Origin: Alkalinema sp. CAN_BIN05
Lineage (GTDB): Bacteria > Cyanobacteriota > Cyanobacteriia > Leptolyngbyales > Leptolyngbyaceae
Length of the DNA: 5,979 nt
Reading direction: 5' to 3'
NCBI GenBank assembly: GCA_026786325.1
Contig: JAJAYH010000128.1
Span: 1 to 5,979, forward strand
This document shows, piece after piece, positions 1-5,717 of this stretch. Made by a program: the position numbers and the translations under genes. Under the pieces are notes generated by a model. It saw nothing but the letters and a program-made list of their open reading frames with translations, searched no databases and was not told the DNA's origin. Every line of letters starts with the position of its first letter. Position 1 is the stretch's first letter.

Positions 1-849
1 CTCGGCTGGCTCCAACTCAACACCAACCCAAAAGCTGCAACAGAAGCATTCCGCCAAGCCGCCCAACTGGTCCCGGCCAAACGCGGAGTTTTCTATGGAT
101 TAGGCATGAGTCTGTTGTTTCAGGCTCGGATGGATGTCGCGATCGAAGCCCTTGCGTTAGAAGTTGCCCGAGATCCAATTTTTCTGACTAGTCCTTGGTG
201 GGCCACTCCCCAGCGTAAAGACCTCTTCCAACAGGTGACAAGGCGTACTGAAAGCCTATACACCGAACTGATTAACCAAGCAGCCAATGCGTCTCTCGTC
301 ACTAGCCTGCGAGGCTCTCGTGCCACGTTACGTTGGTGGACGGGAGATTTTAAAGGCGCACAGGAGGATGCGATCGCCAGTGAATTTCATGCGCTCAATG
401 CGGTTCTTGTGCTCCAAGCCAACCAACGGATTGACCTAACCGCTCTTGCTAAAAAACCAAATGTTTCTCCCAGCACAATCGCAACCCTGACTGCATGGCT
501 CACCCCCGACCAGCGCATTAATCAACTTCAAACCGCTTGGAGACTGGGAGCCAACCAGCCGCTCCCGCCGGAACTCTTGGACAAACTCCAATCCACCATG
601 GCCCAATCCAAATCCTTCGACCAATGGCTGAAGCAAAATTCCCCTATGCGTGAACTGCGTCGTCAGCGATCGGGTTTTGGTGTTCTGAGTCGTCACATTG
701 ATGGCGTTATCCCAACGGACTTCCTGACAGTAGAGGAAAATCTCGCCATGACCTACCTAATTCGAGACATCACCTACGACTGGAAATACTACCCAGACCT
801 AGAAAAAGCCATCCAAGTCCTACGGGAAAAAGTCCTCAGCGCTATTTGA
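1..849 (+). CDS. C-terminal part of a TPR-containing protein (5' end outside window)
   Basis: The frame is open from the first base and ends at TGA 847-849, so 282 residues of a longer protein are visible. An ATG at 106 lies inside the frame but is not a natural start, because the preceding codons continue the same helical repeat. Residues about 1-27 and 28-60 read as two TPR-like helix pairs, with the pattern N-P-K-A-A-x-x-A-F-x-x-A-A-x-L-V-P followed by Y-G-L-G. TPRs mediate protein-protein contacts. The remaining 220 residues are soluble, with no membrane segment; they include W-rich stretches (SPWW, RWW) and a conserved-looking G-F-G-V-L-S-R-H segment near residue 222. From memory, cyanobacterial O-antigen ligase-like membrane proteins carry similar TPR tails, so this could be the cytoplasmic or periplasmic tail of such an enzyme. 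That is only a guess, because the catalytic part is not in the window. The coding frame is solid; the function is open. Confidence 0.8.
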   Translation, partial: LGWLQLNTNPKAATEAFRQAAQLVPAKRGVFYGLGMSLLFQARMDVAIEALALEVARDPIFLTSPWWATPQRKDLFQQVTRRTESLYTELINQAANASLVTSLRGSRATLRWWTGDFKGAQEDAIASEFHALNAVLVLQANQRIDLTALAKKPNVSPSTIATLTAWLTPDQRINQLQTAWRLGANQPLPPELLDKLQSTMAQSKSFDQWLKQNSPMRELRRQRSGFGVLSRHIDGVIPTDFLTVEENLAMTYLIRDITYDWKYYPDLEKAIQVLREKVLSAI

Positions 850-883
850 TTTAACCAAAATTTAAAACTCGTTTAAAAACTAC

Positions 884-913
884 TTGCCAAGAGTCCTATC
901 GATTGTGTATGTT
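884..913 (+). promoter_or_regulatory. Possible sigma70-type promoter of tRNA-Lys
   Basis: TTGCCA at 884-889 matches the -35 consensus TTGACA at five of six positions. TATGTT at 908-913 matches TATAAT at four of six, with an 18-bp spacer. This would start transcription near 920, about 16 bases before the mature tRNA. The surrounding 850-880 stretch is AT-rich and contains the short direct repeat TTTAAAACT/TTTAAAAACT. The placement fits a tRNA promoter, but the -10 is weak. Confidence 0.4.
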
Positions 914-935
914 AAATAAGTTGGGAAACGCGCAA

Positions 936-1007
936 GGGTCGCTAGCTCAGCGGTAGAGCATTCGGCTTTTAACCGACTGGTCCTGAGTTCGAATCTCAGG
1001 CGACCCA
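936..1007 (+). tRNA. trnK-UUU: tRNA-Lys (anticodon UUU)
   Basis: All four arms fold. The acceptor stem 936-942 pairs perfectly with 1000-1006, with discriminator A at 1007. The D stem is 945-948 with 956-959. The anticodon stem is 961-965 with 973-977 (the outermost pair is a U-C mismatch), enclosing loop CTTTTAA with anticodon TTT at 968-970. The variable loop is TGGTC. The T stem 983-987 pairs with 995-999 around TTCGAAT. It decodes AAA and AAG lysine codons. The 3' CCA is not encoded (ATAA follows), so it must be added after transcription. The gene stands alone between the TPR gene and the nuclease cluster, with its own terminator. Confidence 0.97.
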
Positions 1008-1022
1008 TAAAATACGTTATGT

Positions 1023-1057
1023 AAAAACCAAGCTTTCTAGTCGATAGCTTGGTTTTT
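1023..1057 (+). terminator. Rho-independent terminator after tRNA-Lys
   Basis: A perfect 12-bp inverted repeat pairs AAAAACCAAGCT (1023-1034) with AGCTTGGTTTTT (1046-1057) around an 11-base loop, and the 3' arm ends in a T run. It lies 15 bases past the tRNA. The A run on the 5' side means it could also act on the minus strand, although no minus-strand gene is seen next to it. Confidence 0.85.
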
Positions 1058-1131
1058 ATGTATTCTAATACCTGTTAGAAACTGAATTCGAGATAATTCG
1101 ATAGGATAGGTAGAGTAAATAGGCGCGCAAT

Positions 1132-1815
1132 ATGACTTATACATCTTCAATCTCCACGGATGTGTTTTATCCGGAGGATGACGGAAAGCGGATGGCGGAA
1201 AATACCAAGCAATATTGTTGGATTGTGATTATTAAAGAGAATTTAGAGATTCTTTTGGCAAATAATCTAGATGCATTCATTGCGGGCGATTTGTTGTGGT
1301 ACCCGATCGAGGGTGATAATGTCACTTGTGCGGCTCCGGATGTGATGGTGGTGTTGGGTCGGCCTAAGGGCGATCGGGGTTCTTATCAGCAATGGAAGGA
1401 ACAAGACATTCCACCCAAAGTTGCTTTTGAAATCATGTCACCAAGCAATACTCAGCGTGAAATGCAGGAAAAACGCAGCTTCTATGAAACTCATGGTGTA
1501 GACGAGTTTTATATCTATGATCCCGATCGGTTCAGGGTATCGGGCTACATTCGGCAGGGTGTGGCATTATTGCCGATCGCGAACATGGAAGGCTGGGTAA
1601 GTCCGAGTCTTGAAATTCGATTTAGCAAAAATAATGGGGAGTTGGAGATTTATTATCCTGATGGACGGCGATTTTTGACTACATTAGAGTTGAACACAAG
1701 GGCGATCGCGGCTGAGGAAGAACTGGATCTGGTGACACAAGAACGCGATCTCGTAACGCAAGAACGCGATCGGCTCCTGGAACAGCTACGGGCAATGGGA
1801 ATCAATCCAAACTAA
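1132..1815 (+). CDS. Uma2 family (DUF820) putative endonuclease
   Basis: This 227-residue protein has the Uma2 fold signature, a PD-(D/E)XK nuclease-like domain very abundant in cyanobacteria and of mostly unknown biological role. It belongs to the subfamily that begins with a short F/Y-Y-P-x-D-D-G...M-A-E-N segment (residues 12-24). Likely active-site residues are Asp70 in A-P-D-V-M-V-V, Glu100 in F-E-I-M-S-P-S, and a downstream Lys (Lys114 in M-Q-E-K) before the conserved F-Y...G-V-D-E-F-Y-I-Y-D-P-D (117-132). Residues about 190-220 form a charged coiled coil with two D-L-V-T-Q-E-R heptads, ending in the family tail L-R-A-M-G-I-N-P-N. The length is normal and all key residues are present, so the gene looks intact. 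The ATG at 1132 is supported by the family N-terminus and by the matching start in the neighbouring partial copy. No Shine-Dalgarno is visible, and no promoter stands out in 1058-1131. A broken paralog follows 47 bp downstream. Confidence 0.9.
   Translation: MTYTSSISTDVFYPEDDGKRMAENTKQYCWIVIIKENLEILLANNLDAFIAGDLLWYPIEGDNVTCAAPDVMVVLGRPKGDRGSYQQWKEQDIPPKVAFEIMSPSNTQREMQEKRSFYETHGVDEFYIYDPDRFRVSGYIRQGVALLPIANMEGWVSPSLEIRFSKNNGELEIYYPDGRRFLTTLELNTRAIAAEEELDLVTQERDLVTQERDRLLEQLRAMGINPN
1726..1767 (+). repeat. 21-bp tandem repeat in the Uma2 coiled coil (two copies)
   Basis: Positions 1726-1746 and 1747-1767 are near-identical 21-bp units, each encoding D-L-V-T-Q-E-R, one coiled-coil heptad. A third partial unit (gaacgcgatcgg) continues into E-R-D-R. 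Gain or loss of a unit would change the coiled-coil length by one heptad without a frameshift. Confidence 0.8.
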
Positions 1816-1862
1816 AACCGAGATTTTTCGGTAAAATACGTACAGTTGAGTCGGTAAATCAG

Positions 1863-1994
1863 ATGACTTATACATCTTCAATCTTCACGGATATGTTTTA
1901 TCCAGAGGATGACGTAAAACGGATGGCGGAAAATACAAAGTCATATCGTTGGATTGCGATTATTAAAGAGAATCTAGAGATTCTTTTGGCAAAT
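1863..1994 (+). repeat. 132-bp direct repeat of the Uma2 start region (partner 1132-1263)
   Basis: By eye, 1863-1994 differs from 1132-1263 at 11 of 132 positions. Similarity begins at or just before the start codon, since the upstream sequences (1100-1131 versus 1831-1862) do not align. It stops at the codons Ala43-Asn44. The downstream stretch of the second copy (1989-2093) aligns instead to 1579-1683 at much lower identity, about 64% by eye. The repeat therefore marks recent copying of only the gene's front end. Confidence 0.85.
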
Positions 1995-2108
1995 ATAGAA
2001 GACTGGGTTAGTCCTCGATTCCACATCCGATTCTCACGAATCAATGGAGCATTAGAAATTTATCGTCCAAATGGTCGTCGTCTTCTAATTTTTGCTGAGC
2101 GTTACTAA
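1863..2108 (+). pseudogene. Truncated, mosaic Uma2 paralog lacking the catalytic core
   Basis: This 81-residue ORF joins the first 44 residues of a Uma2 protein directly to the segment matching residues 152-183 of the full-length neighbour (W-V-S-P...I-R-F-S...L-E-I-Y). The junction is in frame at an Ala-Asn dipeptide present at both ends (residues 43-44 and 150-151 of the intact copy), so 107 codons are missing. Both the Asp70 and Glu100 equivalents are lost, as are the Lys region and the C-terminal coiled coil; the frame ends with F-A-E-R-Y. It cannot act as a nuclease. The reading frame is still open and starts with the same ATG context, so a small protein could be made, for example one that binds the full-length Uma2, but nothing shows this. 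A remnant is the simplest reading. A weak 5-bp hairpin (1817-1832) lies in the 47-bp spacer before it. Confidence 0.8.
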
Positions 2109-2215
2109 GAATATGAATGAAATTTACAAGAGCGAAATCGGATGCTAGCCTAACTACAAATGCCAGGAATTGACTCTATTGTCACTTGGAATCAAATACG
2201 TTAAGGAGAAAGTAG

Positions 2216-2260
2216 ATGGAACTAATATTAAGGCCATTTGTAAATTCATCCGATCGTTGA
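2216..2260 (+). CDS. Possible 14-codon ORF with a strong ribosome binding site
   Basis: In the 197-bp gap between the Uma2 fragment and the Rpn gene, AAGGAG (2203-2208) sits 7 bases before an ATG that opens a 14-codon frame (M-E-L-I-L-R-P-F-V-N-S-S-D-R, stop TGA 2258-2260). It is the clearest Shine-Dalgarno on the plus strand here; neither neighbouring nuclease gene has one. It may be the surviving 5' end of a decayed gene, a leader peptide, or chance. I do not recognise the peptide. The rest of the gap (2109-2202 and 2261-2305) shows no other coding or RNA signal. Confidence 0.15.
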   Translation: MELILRPFVNSSDR

Positions 2261-2305
2261 TCAATAAGGTTAAGATTCTGAATAGTTCTAACCATTTCCA
2301 ATTCA

Positions 2306-2914
2306 ATGAAGCGTGATACAATTTTTTATCGAATTTTTCAACAATCACCCGTTCTTTTGTTTGATTTGATGCCGTTGTTACCAGAGAATTCTTTACGCTA
2401 TACGTTTGAGTCGGTAGAAGTAAAAGAAGCTTCCTTTCGGATTGATGGAGTTCTGACACCGCCGGACCCAAGTGGAGATGTGTTTTTCACTGAAATTCAG
2501 ATGCAGCCAGATCGACTACTCTATGAACGGGTATTTGCCGAGATTAGCAATTATGTTTATCGCCGAACTGAATTATTTGCGGACTGGCGATCGGTGGTCA
2601 TTTATCCGAGCCGTAGTGTGGAGCAATCTACTACTAAAGTGCCTCCTGAACTCTTTAGTAGTGGGCGGATAGTCCCGGTTTACCTGGATGAATTGGGTGA
2701 GATTGAGCAACTGCCTATTGGGTTAGGATTGATGGTATTGACGACTTTGGAGGGTAATCGTGCCATTTCTGAGGCGAAGAGGTTGCTAGAGCGTTCTTCT
2801 CGATCGGTCGATACGAATGGCATAATAGAGATGATTTCGACGATTATGGTATACAAGTTCACTGAGTTAAGCCGCGAGGAGTTTGATGCGATGTTGGGAT
2901 TTAAGACCGATTAA
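2306..2914 (+). CDS. Rpn-family (DUF2887-like) PD-(D/E)XK nuclease, N-terminal piece of a stop-interrupted gene
   Basis: The 202-residue frame opens with M-K-R-D-T-I-F-Y-R-I-F-Q, the standard start of cyanobacterial Rpn/DUF2887 proteins (recombination-promoting nuclease/putative transposase group). Candidate catalytic residues are present: Asp47 in F-R-I-D-G and the E-x-Q pair Glu63/Gln65 in F-F-T-E-I-Q. They are followed by the usual Y-E-R-V-F-A-E motif, V-V-I-Y-P-S-R-S (about 98-105) and P-V-Y-L-D-E-L-G (about 124-131). The helical segment I-I-E-M-I-S-T-I-M-V-Y-K-F before E-F-D-A-M-L-G-F (about 173-199) is where family members continue into L-K-Q-T-R-V-Y and the tail domain. Here TAA at 2912-2914 stops the frame, and the expected continuation follows in the same frame. 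The nuclease domain itself is complete and could fold alone. No Shine-Dalgarno precedes the ATG; the start is chosen by family similarity. Confidence 0.8.
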   Translation: MKRDTIFYRIFQQSPVLLFDLMPLLPENSLRYTFESVEVKEASFRIDGVLTPPDPSGDVFFTEIQMQPDRLLYERVFAEISNYVYRRTELFADWRSVVIYPSRSVEQSTTKVPPELFSSGRIVPVYLDELGEIEQLPIGLGLMVLTTLEGNRAISEAKRLLERSSRSVDTNGIIEMISTIMVYKFTELSREEFDAMLGFKTD

Positions 2915-3175
2915 TTGAAGCAGACCAGAGTGTATCGAGATGCTCGTCAAGAAGGACGCGATGAAGGACGCGATGAAGGACGCGATCAAGGACGCGATGA
3001 AGGACGTGATGAGGGACGACGGGAGATTGTGGTTATGTTGCTGAATTATAAATTTGGTGAGTTGTCGGTGGAAAATCAAGCCAAGGTTCAAGCACTGGAT
3101 GTCGATCGTCTCCAATCCCTTAGTAAAGCTTTGCTAGGATTTAACAACCTGACGGATCTAGAGAATTGGTTTTAG
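2915..3175 (+). pseudogene. C-terminal piece of the same Rpn-family gene (EGRD repeats plus DUF4351)
   Basis: The frame continues without any shift from the preceding stop at 2912-2914 and ends at TAG 3173-3175. It starts with L-K-Q-T-R-V-Y, the conserved link that in family members directly follows the nuclease domain. A charged repeat of six E-G-R-D-type units comes next, then a DUF4351-type segment (L-L-N-Y-K-F-G-E-L...L-S-K-A-L-L-G-F...L-E-N-W-F). DUF4351 is a small C-terminal helical domain of unknown function on these nucleases. A TTG at 2915 could serve as a start, but no convincing ribosome binding site is seen. Separate translation is therefore unsupported; this is most likely the detached end of a gene broken by one nonsense change, unless the stop is read through. 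Confidence 0.75.
2951..3022 (+). repeat. 12-bp minisatellite (GAAGGACGCGAT), about six units, in coding sequence
   Basis: Units start at 2951, 2963, 2975, 2987, 2999 and 3011. The first three are identical; the fourth has GAA to CAA, the fifth CGC to CGT, and the sixth is degenerate (gagggacgacgg). Each encodes E-G-R-D or a close variant. As 12 is a multiple of three, copy-number change alters the length of a charged linker or coiled coil without shifting the frame. Confidence 0.9.
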
Positions 3176-3246
3176 GTGGTACGAATTGTAGCGATGAGAT
3201 CTGGATTTATCGAAAATTTAAAGTTGGCTCCGATCGCACAAGATAA

Positions 3247-3306
3247 GAACGCGATCGGCTCCTAGAACAACTCAGGGCACTAGGAATTAATCCAGAGACT
3301 CCTTAA
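3247..3306 (+). pseudogene. Relic of a Uma2 C-terminal tail
   Basis: Bases 3247-3306 translate to E-R-D-R-L-L-E-Q-L-R-A-L-G-I-N-P-E-T-P-stop, almost the same as the end of the intact Uma2 protein (residues 211-226). At DNA level 3247-3294 resembles 1762-1809. A TAA lies directly upstream in frame (3244-3246). Skipping the five bases ATAAG there would restore acaag-aacgcgat, as in the intact gene, and extend the frame to P-I-A-Q-E-R-D, so a small insertion may have broken it. No start codon or remaining Uma2 domain is present. The preceding stretch 3176-3246 shows no other gene. Confidence 0.7.
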
Positions 3307-3336
3307 TCCCGCGACAACCTCCTAGTGATCGGTCCA

Positions 3337-5619
3337 TCACGATTCAAAATCTGGAATCTGTTGTATCATCAATTGAATCCCATTTGGATCCCTAAGACAA
3401 ATTTTAGAGACAATCTTACCAATAACCTTATTGTCTAACTCTTGAGGTGATAGAAATTTTACTTTCAACCCAGCTAATTCTGGTGCTTCATTTTCCATCA
3501 GAAAATACATCATGCCACTACTGAGAAATGTATCAACATCCTCTACAGAAATTTCACCTGTCTCAACCACAAATTCATAGGAATCTAAGTTTTCTACATT
3601 TTGAACGATTTGTAAAAATTTAAGAATAGACTCTAAAATTACTTCTTCATCTTGTATCCAATCAATCAAAATTAAAATTTTCTGAATTAAGACATTATCC
3701 ACTTCTCTCAAAGTTTTGACTTGATTGAAGAGGCATTTCTTGATCGTATCTCCCATATTCTGCCAAGTAAACTTCTTAGCCTGCTCACCACCTAAACGAA
3801 TTAATTGAGTTCGCACATTAGGACTTTGAACTTCAAGGAGGGCATTCGTCATTCCGTTGGCATCATCATCACCAACGTATAAAACAGCATCTCCGCCGAC
3901 TTCAGGTAAGGATGCATTTGCACAGGTAATAACAGGACAGTTACACTTCATCGCTTCAACGATCGGTAATCCAAAGCCTTCGTATTTTGATGGATAGACT
4001 AGTGCGATCGCTCCAGAATAAGCCGCCCGAAGTTGATCATCATTTAGGCTAAGGGCATGAAACATAACATCTGGAATCAGGCTACGCGCTTCTGCACTAA
4101 ATGTTGGGGCAGAACCACCCGTACAGACCACATCAAAACCTTGACGGCTGACTAATTGATCTAAGCCATTTAAAAATAATTCTGCATTTTTGTAGCCCAT
4201 ACTTGGACCAATTAAAAGAAAATATGGCTTTCTAAGATTAAACCGTTCTCGAAAGGTCATCAATTCTAATTGGCTTGCAGGATAAAAGTATGGTGCAACT
4301 CCACAAAGTGCGGGTGTTATTGTAGAGCCACTTACTTGAGGATAGAACTTTTCTAAATCTCTAGCAGTATTTTCTGAAATTGTAATATATGAAGAGGCAT
4401 GAGCGATCGCGGCTTGTTTACTTACCCACATTGGATGTCGGAGATCCCAATTAAGAACCTCTGGAATCATGTCATAGCCCATCATAACACTAGGTGTATT
4501 GATCGGAGTTGTATAGTAAGTCGAGATGAAGATATCTGCACGTTCTTCTTCACAAATTGCTTCAAGGAATAACCGATCGGAGTCAATATCTTGATAATTG
4601 AGAGCTTTAACAGAACGATAGTTAATTCCAGGGATACGCGGACATGTCCCGTCTCGATCGAGTACGAGAAGGTTATTTCTAAATTCTTCCTTTGACCAAA
4701 CTTCTAAAAGAGACTTCCATAAACGGGCAATCCCTGTTTTGTACAATTGGAAAAAGACACCATCAATAATAATTTTGTACTCTAGAGTCAGTGAAGATTG
4801 TTCCAAATTGATTTGCTCGTCTTGATGAACAGAATCAATCGCTAAGCTAGATCGTTCCGAATGACCTTGTTGGCGTAACGAGAAAATCCGCTGTGCATCA
4901 CGGCCAAGTAATGAGGGTCGAGCGATCGTGTTTGGATTTTTCAATATGGAAAACAAATTTTCTGGGAAACTTCTTCTCGTTAGTAAATGAGTAGAAGAAC
5001 CATCAGAATAAAAATTGCATTCAAGTTGCTCAGCCAGATATCTCAGAGACTGTTGAGAATAGATAGAAATATGCTGTCCTTCATGGGGCGCATAGTACCA
5101 CCACTCTCCGGGTTTCGGGGAATGAGAGGGCAATAGTTCTGTACTAAACAAGAAACTATCACTTAATTTTAAAATTTCTCGGATTTCTGCGATCGGGTCA
5201 ACCAAATGTTCTACTAATTCAAATGATGTCACCAATTCATAGGGCTGATTAAAATCCCCTTCGATGCCTCTAGCAAAGATATTTTCACAAAATTTGTCGT
5301 GCCAATAGAAATCAAATCCAGCATCTCTCATTAATCTTACAAAAAGGCCGTATCCACCACCATAATCAAGGAATTGACCTTGCCAATTAAAATATTGGTT
5401 TATGATGGCTTTTGAAGCATGAGAAAGATTAAGATTTCGATAGACTAAGCCAACATCACTCTCTGTAATAGGGTTTTGATAGGCTTGCTCCAACCAATAG
5501 GGCGTTTCTGTCTGTACAAAAAAGCATTGTGGACATTGAAAATAATCCACTTCATGCTCATGCATAAGAATCGCACGGCCAAAGAGATTAGCTTCCGACA
5601 GACAAATTTTACATTTCAT
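3337..5619 (-). CDS. Fused zinc-ribbon SAM methyltransferase and GT4-type glycosyltransferase
   Basis: This is a 760-residue multidomain protein. Residues 1-35 hold a zinc-ribbon-like pair, C3-x2-C6 and C29-x2-C32. Residues about 65-215 are a class I SAM methyltransferase: SAM-binding loop L-D-Y-G-G-G-Y-G (84-91), acidic Asp108, V-T-S-F-E-L-V-E-H (130-138), and the W-Y-Y-A-P...G-Q-H-I-S-I-Y-S signature (174-188). A low-complexity linker (about 220-280) leads to a GT-B glycosyltransferase (about 282-632). Its acceptor half begins I-I-I-D-G-V-F-F-Q-L-Y-K-T-G-I-A-R. Its donor half has Lys477 in G-P-S-M-G-Y-K-N, the E-x7-E motif (Glu547/Glu555 in Y-E-G-F-G-L-P-I-V-E-A-M) and L-P-E-V-G-G (571-576). 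The last ~115 residues form a small alpha/beta domain (D-W-x-Q-x-E-E...V-E-T-G-E-I-S-V-E-D) that I recall as a tail on other cyanobacterial glycosyltransferases. Expected role: cytoplasmic transfer, and methylation, of a sugar during glycan or glycoprotein assembly. Donor and acceptor are unknown. No signal peptide or membrane segment is seen. It sits downstream of an O-GlcNAc transferase on the same strand and converges with the nuclease cluster. Confidence 0.9.
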   Translation of the reverse strand: MKCKICLSEANLFGRAILMHEHEVDYFQCPQCFFVQTETPYWLEQAYQNPITESDVGLVYRNLNLSHASKAIINQYFNWQGQFLDYGGGYGLFVRLMRDAGFDFYWHDKFCENIFARGIEGDFNQPYELVTSFELVEHLVDPIAEIREILKLSDSFLFSTELLPSHSPKPGEWWYYAPHEGQHISIYSQQSLRYLAEQLECNFYSDGSSTHLLTRRSFPENLFSILKNPNTIARPSLLGRDAQRIFSLRQQGHSERSSLAIDSVHQDEQINLEQSSLTLEYKIIIDGVFFQLYKTGIARLWKSLLEVWSKEEFRNNLLVLDRDGTCPRIPGINYRSVKALNYQDIDSDRLFLEAICEEERADIFISTYYTTPINTPSVMMGYDMIPEVLNWDLRHPMWVSKQAAIAHASSYITISENTARDLEKFYPQVSGSTITPALCGVAPYFYPASQLELMTFRERFNLRKPYFLLIGPSMGYKNAELFLNGLDQLVSRQGFDVVCTGGSAPTFSAEARSLIPDVMFHALSLNDDQLRAAYSGAIALVYPSKYEGFGLPIVEAMKCNCPVITCANASLPEVGGDAVLYVGDDDANGMTNALLEVQSPNVRTQLIRLGGEQAKKFTWQNMGDTIKKCLFNQVKTLREVDNVLIQKILILIDWIQDEEVILESILKFLQIVQNVENLDSYEFVVETGEISVEDVDTFLSSGMMYFLMENEAPELAGLKVKFLSPQELDNKVIGKIVSKICLRDPNGIQLMIQQIPDFES

Positions 5620-5688
5620 AAATTTAATTTCAATCTAGAGTCATGAAAATTGTATCAACATCATACGATCGTTAATTATTTCTGGCAT

Positions 5689-5717
5689 ATTATAGCCTGG
5701 AACACCTTTGAGGATTA
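5689..5717 (-). promoter_or_regulatory. Possible promoter of the methyltransferase-glycosyltransferase gene
   Basis: On the minus strand a perfect TATAAT lies at 5694-5689, which would place the transcription start near 5682 and leave a leader of about 60 bases before the ATG at 5619. The -35 region (5712-5717, TAATCC; or one base further, TTAATC) is poor. The gene could instead be read from the upstream transferase gene, since no terminator separates the two. Confidence 0.3.

Noticed and set aside
120..696. Two minus-strand ORFs inside the TPR gene (120-326 and 436-696)
   Set aside because: Both are antisense to a clear long coding frame and have no recognisable content.
936..1007. tRNA-Lys as an integration (att) site for the downstream cluster
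   Set aside because: No second copy of the tRNA 3' end was found in the window and no integrase is present; a copy outside the window cannot be excluded.
1817..1832. Hairpin ACCGA/TCGGT after the intact Uma2 gene as a terminator
   Set aside because: A 5-bp stem without a following T run is too weak to call.
2154..2471. Minus-strand ORF of 105 codons across the gap and the Rpn start
   Set aside because: It overlaps the conserved N-terminus of the Rpn gene and shows no recognisable motif or ribosome binding site.
2951..3022. Repeat array as a CRISPR
   Set aside because: The units are 12 bp, directly adjacent with no spacers, and in a coding frame.
2867..3115. Minus-strand ORF opposite the 12-bp repeat, with S-F-I-A-S repeats
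   Set aside because: It is the reverse reading of the EGRD minisatellite; the plus frame has clear family similarity and the minus frame has none.
3325..3340. Inverted repeat GTGAT/ATCAC at the end of the fusion gene as a terminator
   Set aside because: The stem is only 5 bp, it overlaps the stop codon, and no T run follows on either strand.
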